The notes beneath the pieces were generated by a model. It did no database searches. It was not told where the DNA came from and saw nothing but the letters and a program-made list of their open reading frames with translations. DNA of 37,905 nucleotides from IMG/VR virus record IMGVR_UViG_3300045049_000090, positions 1 to 37,905 of that record; one strand, 5' to 3'. A program made the translations under genes and the position numbers. This DNA is from a virus. Each line of letters begins with the position of its first letter. The stretch's first letter is position 1. Shown here one piece after another: positions 23,412-30,930 of the stretch.

Positions 23412-24248
23412 TTAGCTCCCGTATCCAAATGCACTAAGGCCCGCAGGAGCTTGGAACCCATAGTTGGCGCCAAGTCCGCTCGAGAACATCGGAGAATAGA
23501 ATGCCCCTCCCGAGGTAGCGCTAGGGTTCATCATCGAATACAACATGCCTGCGCCACCTAGTGACGACAGCCCACCGCTCAGGGCATTCGCGCCACCAAT
23601 CGCGCCAGCAGCCTGAGCATTCGCTCCCGAAGTCAAGAAATTGCCCGCGTTGTTGGCTGTTTGCATCCCTGCATTACCAACACCAGCTGCGGCATTCTGA
23701 CCAAGACCAATCAGGCTAGCCAATCGGTTATATTGATCCGCCTGCACGCCGTAGTTCGTACCGAACTGTTGCAACGCGTTGCCAAAGTTCGTTTGATACT
23801 GAGATAGTGCATTTTGGAACTGTTGGTTATACGTCTGATCGGCAAGACCGGTCGTGTAGTTCGCAAGTCCCTTCGCCTGAGCACCGGACAAATTAAGTCC
23901 CTTCGAAGCCATCTGATTATTCAGATTCTTGAGTCCTTGCTGGAGCGTGAACTGATACCCAGGCGTTTGCTCAAGCTGCTGCTGCGTGGGATTGAAGTTG
24001 AACGGCGAATATGAAAATTTCGGCGTGAGTGAACCGCCTCCGAGCATCGACTGAAGCTGACTGATGGACCCCGTACCGAGATCCATATACGGCTTCAAAT
24101 TCTGCTGCATCTGCTGGAATTGCTTCCATTGCATATCCGCAGCATTGTTTGCGGCCTGAGCTTGGGTGTCGGCAGCATCCGATGCTGCTCCTGATTGCAG
24201 GGCAGCCCCCGCCAGTCCCGCCCCTGCTACTGCAGCAGCTATGCACCT
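23412..24248 (-). CDS. Ejection protein, gp7-like position (AGG start)
   Basis: 278 residues from the AGG at 24248, with a perfect GGAGG 6 nt upstream. The resulting start (M)CIAAAVAGAGLAGAALQSGA is like the Cys-rich, Ala/Gly-rich N-termini of small podovirus ejection proteins; the first ATG is codon 39. Rich in Gln, Asn and Gly with repeats such as NALSQYQTNFGNALQQFGTN. Overlaps the acetyltransferase-like gene by 10 nt. Likely internal virion protein forming part of the trans-envelope channel. Confidence 0.75.
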   Translation of the reverse strand, partial: RCIAAAVAGAGLAGAALQSGAASDAADTQAQAANNAADMQWKQFQQMQQNLKPYMDLGTGSISQLQSMLGGGSLTPKFSYSPFNFNPTQQQLEQTPGYQFTLQQGLKNLNNQMASKGLNLSGAQAKGLANYTTGLADQTYNQQFQNALSQYQTNFGNALQQFGTNYGVQADQYNRLASLIGLGQNAAAGVGNAGMQTANNAGNFLTSGANAQAAGAIGGANALSGGLSSLGGAGMLYSMMNPSATSGGAFYSPMFSSGLGANYGFQAPAGLSAFGYGS

Positions 24249-24742
24249 GTTCCACCTCCAGGAAGATCTTTGAGTTTGAGCTCCATCACTACATCGTCAG
24301 CAATGTACCCACGACGTTGAAGTATCTCGTACAGCTTTCCGGTCATTGTGACGGGCCACCCAATGATGCTGACGCCGCGAACGCGCAGTGTTTCCTCGAT
24401 AGCCGACATGAAGCGAGGCATTGAGCAACGATGCCCTGGTTGCACATAGAACGTATCTACGTTAGCGCACAATTCGGTTTTCAGATGCAAGCTTTTGTAC
24501 AGAATGACCAATGCGTAACCATGAAGAATGCCATCTTCATCACGCAACGTCATTGCGATCAATGACTGATGGTCGGCCAGATAAAGATACTGATCGATAT
24601 CCGGATCGATCTGAAGGCCGCGCTGGCCATGATAGGCGCACGTATCCTTCTTGATCTCCGAACATTCGTCCCAGCTCTGCTGCCCCAGCGGAACAATCTC
24701 TTCCGCAAGTTCGGGCGTAAATTTCTCGATGGCAATCTTCAT
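24239..24742 (-). CDS. GNAT-like acetyltransferase in the virion operon
   Basis: 167 residues, ATG at 24742. Pattern of a GNAT fold: early IEKFTPELAEEIVPLGQQSW, the central beta strands YLYLADHQSLIAMTLRDEDG, DTFYVQPGHRCSMPRFM as a likely acetyl-CoA loop region, and YEILQRRGYIADDVVMEL at the C-terminus. The pyrophosphate-binding Q/RxxGxG/A motif is degenerate, so activity is uncertain. Located where P22 keeps gp14; a head-associated role is possible. Confidence 0.65.
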   Translation of the reverse strand: MKIAIEKFTPELAEEIVPLGQQSWDECSEIKKDTCAYHGQRGLQIDPDIDQYLYLADHQSLIAMTLRDEDGILHGYALVILYKSLHLKTELCANVDTFYVQPGHRCSMPRFMSAIEETLRVRGVSIIGWPVTMTGKLYEILQRRGYIADDVVMELKLKDLPGGGTGA

Positions 24743-24744
24743 GA

Positions 24745-25437
24745 TCAGCCCAAATACTCCAACCGGATATGGACGGCATACTTCATCGCGCCAGCCGTGC
24801 CAGAAGCATACCCAGCAGTTTGATACGTGATGTTCGTGCTGGCCTTCGCATAAAGGATCTGTTGACCATATCCGAATGCGCCGATAGCGTTAGCAGTGTT
24901 CGTTTGCGTAACGGCCGTCGCAGACAGAACCGTGCTGCTATCGTTGTCCGTCCACCCGATACCGACGCTCGGGAGCGTAGAAGAAGCTGCATCCGCAGTC
25001 GTCTCGACAGCATATGCCGATACCCGATACATTCCCGATTTACCGGCAGGAACCGCATACAACGTGGCCGCCGTTACATTGGCACCTTGGTTGACAAGAT
25101 TCTGTTGGGCGATTTCGACCGCAACACCATTGGCAACGAGCGGGATGCCAGCATATTGGCTCAATGGGTTTGTGATTTTGGCAACAGTCGGGTTAGGAAG
25201 GTTGCCCGACAGATCGCCGCCAACCGTCCCGATGTTCGTTGCGGCACTTCCCGATGCCATTTTGGCAGCAGTGATCGCACCATTTGCCACAGTAGGATTG
25301 GGGTATGTACCGGTCAAATCCCCGCCTGCCGCACCGCCAGGACCCTCACTCGCGGCAAATTGCGCTACTTCATTGATTGAAACGGTGCTGTCACCACCAC
25401 CGTTGGACACATAAAGACGCTCTTGACCAGTAAGCCT
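24745..25437 (-). CDS. Head- or tail-fibre-like virion protein (AGG start)
   Basis: 230 residues from the AGG at 25437, with GGAG 6 nt upstream; the first standard start is a GTG at codon 10 without spacing. N-terminus (M)LTGQERLYVSNGGGDSTVS. Two copies of GGDL(T/S)G(T/N)(Y/L)PNPTV, a motif typical of phage fibre shafts, followed by a C-terminal jelly-roll-like domain (SGMYRVSAYAVETTADAASS). Probably a trimeric fibre or decoration protein. Confidence 0.7.
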   Translation of the reverse strand, partial: RLTGQERLYVSNGGGDSTVSINEVAQFAASEGPGGAAGGDLTGTYPNPTVANGAITAAKMASGSAATNIGTVGGDLSGNLPNPTVAKITNPLSQYAGIPLVANGVAVEIAQQNLVNQGANVTAATLYAVPAGKSGMYRVSAYAVETTADAASSTLPSVGIGWTDNDSSTVLSATAVTQTNTANAIGAFGYGQQILYAKASTNITYQTAGYASGTAGAMKYAVHIRLEYLG

Positions 25438-25451
25438 GACCTTCTCCTGAA

Positions 25452-25793
25452 TTAGCTGCCGCTAGTTTCATAGACGCCACCCATCATCGTGATGACGGCT
25501 GCCGTTCCTGCAAGAGCCTGCAAAGTCGAACCGGGCGCAAGCTGGAGCCCAATCGCCGCAGGTGGGACATATGTTTGCCCCCCCGAAAGCGTAAAGCCAG
25601 AAAGAAAGGTGTTCGCCGCGCCTGCCGTTCCACCGTTTGGAACGTTGTACAACGTCACCGAAACAGGGTTAGCAGATGTATTGGTGATCGACAAATTGTT
25701 AATCGTGCCAGTCGTCCCAGAAGGGGCCGTGTAATAGGTCGCTGCCGATGCAGTCAACTGAGCGGGTGCAATGGACTTCGGAAGTCGTTGCCT
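25452..25793 (-). CDS. Small virion-type beta protein (AGG start)
   Basis: 113 residues from the AGG at 25793. GAGG lies 6 nt upstream, and an in-frame TGA stands two codons before AGG, leaving no ATG or GTG. A TTG at codon 13 would cut the start of the domain (LPKSIAPAQLTASAATYYTA). Beta-rich, with TNTSANPVSVTLYNVPNGG; resembles small phage decoration or fibre-associated proteins. Located between the needle-position and fibre-like genes. Confidence 0.65.
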   Translation of the reverse strand, partial: RQRLPKSIAPAQLTASAATYYTAPSGTTGTINNLSITNTSANPVSVTLYNVPNGGTAGAANTFLSGFTLSGGQTYVPPAAIGLQLAPGSTLQALAGTAAVITMMGGVYETSGS

Positions 25794-25796
25794 AGT

Positions 25797-26435
25797 TCAC
25801 CTCGGAATTCTAGTCATTGTGGGGGCTGCTGAATATGTCACTGTCAACGAATCACCCACGCTCATTTCAACAAGTTGACCGCCAGATACTACGGACAACG
25901 CAAGTGTACTTGATCCACGACCATATGAGAGAGAACTAACCGTTCCTCCGGTCATATGAACTGCTTGTCGAGAGGTCGCCACATAGGAAAACGGAGACGC
26001 CCCAACCGTAATCGAGGAAGTAGCCTGGGCCGAAGAAGAATCAACCATTGGGGCATGCACCAATGCTTCGAGAACAGGGGCGGCAAAACTTCCGGCGGCA
26101 TATATCGATTCAGATGCCAAGACGCCAGAATCTAAACCGACACACGGAAAAGACTCTGGCATTGCTGGTGCTATCGAAATAGAGGCTGCAATGGCCCTCA
26201 CCTGAGCAATTGCATCTGCCACACGCGTAGTCTCCTGCGAGGCCAAATCCATCTGAGGAATGAAGTCCTCAAGCCCCAGTACGTCCGCGATCGTAAGCTG
26301 GCCATCCCCACCACTGTCACCACCAGTTCGCCTAAACAGTTGGATGAAGAACAAAAACCATGCTTCTGTCCACTTCCCAGTACGAGGATCAATAGGTGCG
26401 ACATCAATGAGCGGAATGTTGGCGACCAAGTTCAT
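25797..26435 (-). CDS. Virion protein in the tail-needle position
   Basis: 212 residues from the ATG at 26435, which overlaps the gp10-like stop as ATGA and follows GGAGG. N-terminus NIPLIDVAPIDPRTGKWTEA is a pattern of phage tail-associated proteins; a helical middle follows (FIPQMDLASQETTRVADAIA), and the C-terminus is beta-rich, ending in SLTVTYSAAPTMTRIPR. It sits where P22 encodes the needle gp26, but the sequence match is not convincing. Confidence 0.6.
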   Translation of the reverse strand: MNLVANIPLIDVAPIDPRTGKWTEAWFLFFIQLFRRTGGDSGGDGQLTIADVLGLEDFIPQMDLASQETTRVADAIAQVRAIAASISIAPAMPESFPCVGLDSGVLASESIYAAGSFAAPVLEALVHAPMVDSSSAQATSSITVGASPFSYVATSRQAVHMTGGTVSSLSYGRGSSTLALSVVSGGQLVEMSVGDSLTVTYSAAPTMTRIPR

Positions 26436-27850
26436 TGATTGTTGGCCTCCGCCTGAATCCATGCGCCGAGAAGTGCCGTTTTGACAGGCGATGACCACGA
26501 CAACTCGAATACTCGGTCGCGAGCCATCCCAAGACGCTGGAACTGAATCGATGTGAGGTACTCACCCTCTTTGCCAAGACTGCTTTGGATTGCATTACCC
26601 CATGACCGGCCGCGGGTATCGCTCCATCGAAGAAATACAGGCACCTCAGCATTGTCGGAACCGTTCCCAACTTCCATATTGGCGATGAATTCCCGATACC
26701 GGATCCGGCTGGAATTGTCGTCTACGCTATGCGGAAAAGAACGGATGCGAGTAATCGGCTCTCCGTTGTCCGTATAGGAGTTTGCATCCCAGTGGTACAG
26801 ATTGCCGTTCTGCCAGTCTCCTACCACTTTGGTACCGTACGCAGACGCGTAACAGTTTGCCCTATGCCGATGAAGTTGGCCGTTCGTGTCAAGCCATAAA
26901 AGTTCGTTCCACTGCCCCGTACTGAGATCGAATTGCCATGTCTTATCTGACTGCGGGAAGGTCAGGACATAGAAGAAATGACCATCAAGCTGATATGTGA
27001 ACCCAATCGCTTGGTTCAGATCAGGATAGCCGTTCATCTCGTTGTCGAGCGCAAACGTGGAGATTTGAGCTGCGTTGAACTGTTCCGTCTTGCAGATCAC
27101 CGCAATCCCCTGGGGAGATTGCGACAACCAATACAGCTCACCATCCATCTGCGCAATTGAGGCCGCCGACATGCACCCATGCTGAATGAACGTGCCAGGC
27201 AACCTCGAGAACGGGAACGGCGTATCTCCTGCATCAAACCATACTTCGGTTGTGCTTTCGCCAAACAAGTACACGTATCGCTTGGCAACGCCAAGCCCGA
27301 CTAGCTTGTCTGAAAACCCAGCCTTCGACGCGAAGTCAGTTGCATCGAAGTTGACCTCATCGACCAGCGAGATATACCACTCACGCGTGTTAGGAATGTT
27401 CAGGACCAGATAGCCATCCACAAAGCCAACCGTCGTGCCGCCAGCGAAATCGCCGCCGTTGACAGTCGCCAATGCGTCATTTGCGAGGTTAATCGTGTAC
27501 CCAGTCGTCGTCCCGTCTACCATGAAAACATAGTTCCCGTTGTCTACCATGCTCACATAGCCGGAACTGGTCTGCAGGTTCCCGAGCTTCGTCATCGACC
27601 AATCTGACAAGATACGATAAGCAAAGGACCCGCATACCCCATACAGAACATTGTTCGATGCGAAATAGAGCTGCCGCCAGCCTTGACCGCTAGGAGCAGT
27701 TCCTAAAAGTTTCAAGCCAAGAGAGGGGTAGTACGTGAATGGAAACGTCGCGTCCTGCGGATTCTTCTCCGCATACAGATTGACGCAGCGCTGAGCCTCT
27801 GCAACAAGGCTCTTCGCCATATACGCGCCGGTCGTAAGGGCCAATTTCAT
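26432..27850 (-). CDS. Packaged DNA stabilisation protein, P22 gp10-like
   Basis: 472 residues, ATG with GGAG 6 nt upstream, overlapping the gp4-like stop as ATGA. It has the beta-propeller-like pattern of the phage stabilisation family: AEAQRCVNLYAEKNPQDA at the N-terminus, NVLYGVCGSFAYRI, GYLVLNIPNTREWYISLVD, YVYLFGESTTEVWFDAGDTP and PFSRLPGTFIQHGCMSAASI. It forms part of the tail hub closing the portal after packaging. Confidence 0.9.
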   Translation of the reverse strand: MKLALTTGAYMAKSLVAEAQRCVNLYAEKNPQDATFPFTYYPSLGLKLLGTAPSGQGWRQLYFASNNVLYGVCGSFAYRILSDWSMTKLGNLQTSSGYVSMVDNGNYVFMVDGTTTGYTINLANDALATVNGGDFAGGTTVGFVDGYLVLNIPNTREWYISLVDEVNFDATDFASKAGFSDKLVGLGVAKRYVYLFGESTTEVWFDAGDTPFPFSRLPGTFIQHGCMSAASIAQMDGELYWLSQSPQGIAVICKTEQFNAAQISTFALDNEMNGYPDLNQAIGFTYQLDGHFFYVLTFPQSDKTWQFDLSTGQWNELLWLDTNGQLHRHRANCYASAYGTKVVGDWQNGNLYHWDANSYTDNGEPITRIRSFPHSVDDNSSRIRYREFIANMEVGNGSDNAEVPVFLRWSDTRGRSWGNAIQSSLGKEGEYLTSIQFQRLGMARDRVFELSWSSPVKTALLGAWIQAEANNQ

Positions 27851-28593
27851 CCGGCGCTCCCAATATAGAAATCGCCGAAGATGTTGTAGGTCCCTTTGTT
27901 GTTACCGCGCAGCGCAGGCGGCATCTGAAGGCGCGGAATCTGAGCGTTTGCCTCTTCGATGATGCGCATCGAGGCTTCGGCCTTCTTCTCCGTAACCGGA
28001 TTCACCGGAAGGCCGTAGAACGGGTACAGTTCCAACACAAGATTCCACATCATCGCCGCACTGTATTCAGGCGGAAGAATGATCTGATCGTTGATATCTT
28101 GGAACTGCTGAAGCTGCTGCATCACCGTGATGTCGATCTCGTACTGATTGTTCGGGATCGGCCAGATGAACAGATTGGCGAGCGGGAAGCCACCGTCGTA
28201 GAACGCGAACTGCGGAAACGCGTTCAGGTCCTTGATCGAGATTCGGTTGTAATCCTCGCGAGCTCTAAGAATATCGAGCGGATAGCTCACCGGAAGCGGC
28301 GTTGCAACGTTCTGCCGGAAATACGCCGATTCCAGCTTAGCCGGACGTGGCATATCGAAATCGCCGCCAGGCCCGACGGTGTAGGAAATCGCGCCCGTCG
28401 CCTGCTTGGACGCAGTGATGAGCTGATAGACCATATACCGACGACGCTGCCACTGAGCCAGCATCATATTCAGGAGGTTAAACGAATCGTTCATATCCTC
28501 CGCGCTGGCGGTCTGCCCCACCCCCAAAACGTTCGCCGTCTTGAGCGCAAGCGAGATGATGTCAGACGGAGTGGTTGGAAGCGGGACGCTCCT
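27847..28593 (-). CDS. Tail accessory factor, P22 gp4-like (AGG start)
   Basis: 248 residues from the AGG at 28593, with AAGGAG 5 nt upstream. The A of AGG is the last base of the previous gene's TAA. The start (M)SVPLPTTPSDIISLALKTAN supplies the first helix expected in this family; a TTG at 28527 (codon 23) would lose it. Later marks: LNMMLAQWQRRRYMVYQL and the long C-terminal helical part. Gp4 rings join the portal to gp10. An in-frame stop three codons upstream of AGG rules out a distant start. Confidence 0.85.
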   Translation of the reverse strand, partial: RSVPLPTTPSDIISLALKTANVLGVGQTASAEDMNDSFNLLNMMLAQWQRRRYMVYQLITASKQATGAISYTVGPGGDFDMPRPAKLESAYFRQNVATPLPVSYPLDILRAREDYNRISIKDLNAFPQFAFYDGGFPLANLFIWPIPNNQYEIDITVMQQLQQFQDINDQIILPPEYSAAMMWNLVLELYPFYGLPVNPVTEKKAEASMRIIEEANAQIPRLQMPPALRGNNKGTYNIFGDFYIGSAG

Positions 28594-28766
28594 TATTGCT
28601 CCTTAGGCGGTCGACCGCGGCGTTTCACAGGCTCTTCTTTTGCAAGTGCGGCTGCTTCTTCATCAGCGTCATAGACGATGATTCCTGAGCCATCTGCGAG
28701 CGTCACCCATTTGGGATATTCCCGATACTCGTATGGCGCAGTGAAGTTGCGCATGTTCTGAAACAT
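28593..28766 (-). CDS. 57-residue protein with AT-hook-like C-terminus
   Basis: ATG at 28766 with GGAG 6 nt upstream. The C-terminal KRRGRPPKEQ contains an RGRP core, the AT-hook signature for minor-groove binding; the N-terminus is Tyr/Phe-rich (MFQNMRNFTAPYEYREYPKW). Found right after the coat terminator and before the tail factor. Possibly a small head-tail or DNA-associated protein. Confidence 0.65.
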   Translation of the reverse strand: MFQNMRNFTAPYEYREYPKWVTLADGSGIIVYDADEEAAALAKEEPVKRRGRPPKEQ

Positions 28767-28776
28767 CGTGCTCTCC

Positions 28777-28806
28777 AAAAAGGGAGCCGGAGGTACGTCC
28801 TCCGGC
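28777..28806 (-). terminator. Rho-independent terminator after the coat gene
   Basis: Perfect 8-bp stem GCCGGAGG/CCTCCGGC with a 5-nt loop, then TCCCTTTTT, beginning 25 nt after the coat stop. It should limit expression of downstream tail genes relative to coat. Confidence 0.85.
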
Positions 28807-28830
28807 CCCAAGTACAGCCCCGGAGGAGAT

Positions 28831-30033
28831 TTACAGCTGGTCGGCCACAATTACCGCCCATTCCGGACGGATCGCAGCGAAACCATACAGCACGTCAAGA
28901 CGCGTGATCAGGTTGTCCGACATGACGTCGTAGGCCGTGATCATCCGCATCGAGACGCCGTCGAACTGAGCGCGGGCCGATTCGACCACGCCGCTCGTCG
29001 GCATTTCGAGGTCAGCCGTTGCCAGGGTGAAGGCTTCCGGGAAGTACGCAAGGTTCTTGCGGTACTTCAGGCTAGCACCACCAAGCAGCGTGATTGCCGC
29101 GCCGTTGGCCGGCGATGCCGTGACAGTGTTGAATGCCGCCGGAGCCGGGACGATCGCCGGATAGATCGGGATCGAAGTAGCACCCGAAGCCACATCCGCC
29201 GTCACGACGAATTGACGGAGAGCAGCCTGGTCATCACCCGTGAGACGGTTGATCGCGTTCACCCCAGCAATGGTGATGATGTCGCCAGCCTTCAGCGTGC
29301 CAGTGATCGCGCTGACAGTCAGCGTGTTGCCCGTTTGGCCTGCGCCGTTGACCGTGCCAGCAGTGAACGTACCCGACGTGTGAACCTTGGTCGTCTGGTC
29401 CATCATCCAGTCGAAACCGAGGGTGTCACGCGTGATAAGGCCAGTCTCGAACTGATCCGAGATCTTGACCTGCGGGTTGAACAGGCCTTGCAGCGACGAA
29501 ACCGTATTCGCCTGCGTGATCGGATCGAGGATGATCTTGCGATCAAGACGCGGCGAAAGGTTCTGGTCAAGCGCTGCACCAGCCTGGAGCCAAGTCTTGG
29601 CGCTCGGGCTGATCAGATTGCCGCTACCGTCCGTGTTCATGACGATGTTGCAAGCCGAGTTTGCAACGTTCATCAGGTCACCAGCCATCACTGCGGCCAG
29701 TCGGTTGACTGCAGGCGCAAGGATGCGCTCGCTGTAGTCATCCAACGACATGGTACGCTCGGCCGCGCCGAACGATACAGGAACGTTCTTTTGCTTCGCA
29801 ACCGTGAGCGACGTGTTCTGTTCGTTGGTCCCCTGCGGAGTGATCGCGGGGCCATCGTTCACGACATAGTCGTTCGGGAGGCGGATACGCAGCGTGTTGC
29901 CGATCTTGGCGCCGCTGCGAGCGAACTGGTCGTCGTATTGACGATTGACAGTGCGAAGGAAGGCGTTCGTCTGCGAGAACAGACGAACGGCTTCATTCGT
30001 GATCATGTCGATTGTGAGAAGGCTGTTTGCCCT
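28831..30033 (-). CDS. Major coat protein, P22 gp5-like (AGG start)
   Basis: 400 residues from the AGG at 30033, which follows GGAG by 7 nt. This gives (M)ANSLLTIDMITNEAVRLF, the expected beginning of P22-type coats; the ATG at 30006 (codon 10) has no Shine-Dalgarno sequence. Further marks: NRQYDDQFARSGAKIGNTLR, IRLPNDYVV and an inserted I-like domain around residues 220-300 (GQTGNTLTVSAITGTLKAGD). It has its own promoter and terminator, fitting very high expression. Confidence 0.92.
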   Translation of the reverse strand, partial: RANSLLTIDMITNEAVRLFSQTNAFLRTVNRQYDDQFARSGAKIGNTLRIRLPNDYVVNDGPAITPQGTNEQNTSLTVAKQKNVPVSFGAAERTMSLDDYSERILAPAVNRLAAVMAGDLMNVANSACNIVMNTDGSGNLISPSAKTWLQAGAALDQNLSPRLDRKIILDPITQANTVSSLQGLFNPQVKISDQFETGLITRDTLGFDWMMDQTTKVHTSGTFTAGTVNGAGQTGNTLTVSAITGTLKAGDIITIAGVNAINRLTGDDQAALRQFVVTADVASGATSIPIYPAIVPAPAAFNTVTASPANGAAITLLGGASLKYRKNLAYFPEAFTLATADLEMPTSGVVESARAQFDGVSMRMITAYDVMSDNLITRLDVLYGFAAIRPEWAVIVADQL

Positions 30034-30170
30034 GTGTTTTCTCCAAAAGCAAAGTCAAAATAACCGTTTCCGGCATCTCGTCTCTGCCCTCGGGAGACAA
30101 CTTAACGGGCCAACCCGGTGATTAACGGCTCACCTCAGCCTATTTTCCCTGAGGGGCAAGCCCTCCGGTG
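30034..30170 (-). promoter_or_regulatory. Structured 5' leader of the coat mRNA
   Basis: About 137 nt between the predicted start and the coat AGG. Several hairpins can form: CTCAG/CTGAG, CGGG/CCCG and GTCTC/GAGAC, plus GAGAA/TTCTC overlapping the Shine-Dalgarno sequence. No open reading frame of note. It may tune coat translation or stability. Confidence 0.4.
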
Positions 30171-30176
30171 ATTCGG

Positions 30177-30204
30177 AGTATAACGAATCAATTCAAAATG
30201 TCAA
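30177..30204 (-). promoter_or_regulatory. Strong internal sigma-70 promoter for the coat gene
   Basis: -35 TTGACA (30204-30199) and -10 TATACT (30182-30177) with a 16-bp spacer. The scaffold stop TGA lies within the -35 box. Expected start near 30170. Confidence 0.75.
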
Positions 30205-30914
30205 CGTTTCTTACGTGCATTTTGATTGCGCCATACAAACCATTCAGGAGTACCTACGGCCGGTTCAGCACCATCAGAACGTGACGAACCATCGACAGGT
30301 TGAATCGGGGGCGGAGCTTTCGAGATCTGCTTCGAGAGCGCCTTGATTGCAGAACCGGATGCCTTTGCAAGCTCGATACCCATTTGAAGAGGGTCGAGCG
30401 ATGCAATGCGAATGGCTTCTCCCACGTTTTCATTCTTCCCCAACCATGTGAGAACCTTTTCCGGATTGGGAACGGCTGCAATAGCCCGCAAAAAATCCTG
30501 ACCGCCGACTCCGGCCATTTGAAGGTTGGTAACTGCCGTGTCGTAGTCCGCACCGAACTCTTTCTTGCCGTTTGCCTCGATCTGCGACAGCGTGCGCACC
30601 AATTCCTGCTGGCCCATGCGCTCCGTTGCGATTCGTTCTGCCGCCGTCTCGACAAGACGCTGAAGATCTTGAGGATTAGCGGGAGTGTTGGTGGAGGGAT
30701 CGGCCGTTGCTCCTGCGCGCAGTCGATTCAATTCGGCTTCGAGCGATGCGGCGCGTTCTTCTGCGGCCCGGCGAGCCGCCGTGATCTCACTGATACGCTT
30801 AGGAACCCATGAAGTATCGTGTTGCTTGACTTCTGGCTCTTGCGCAACCTCCGATGCACCTTCGGTGGTTTGCGGCTGAAGTTCGGTGGTTTGGTCTGAT
30901 TGAACGTCGCTCAT
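30201..30914 (-). CDS. Scaffold-like protein
   Basis: 237 residues from an ATG with GGAG 6 nt upstream. Acidic, Gln/Glu-rich N-terminus, a coiled coil (ITAARRAAEERAASLEAELN), a helical middle with LVRTLSQIEANGKKEFGADY, and a basic C-terminus ending NQNARKKR. Position between portal and coat and the helical, basic-tailed layout match P22-type scaffolds, whose C-terminal basic helices bind coat. Confidence 0.75.
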   Translation of the reverse strand: MSDVQSDQTTELQPQTTEGASEVAQEPEVKQHDTSWVPKRISEITAARRAAEERAASLEAELNRLRAGATADPSTNTPANPQDLQRLVETAAERIATERMGQQELVRTLSQIEANGKKEFGADYDTAVTNLQMAGVGGQDFLRAIAAVPNPEKVLTWLGKNENVGEAIRIASLDPLQMGIELAKASGSAIKALSKQISKAPPPIQPVDGSSRSDGAEPAVGTPEWFVWRNQNARKKR

Positions 30915-30930
30915 CTTTCACTCCGGTTGG

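Noticed and set aside
30006-30006. ATG at 30006 as the coat start
   Set aside because: No Shine-Dalgarno at useful distance; the preceding nine codons encode the conserved coat N-terminus. It could still be a minor secondary start.
28768-30063. 431-residue frame on the plus strand opposite the coat gene
   Set aside because: Antisense shadow of a clearly recognised coat gene; no ribosome site, Arg/Asp-rich composition typical of a shadow frame.
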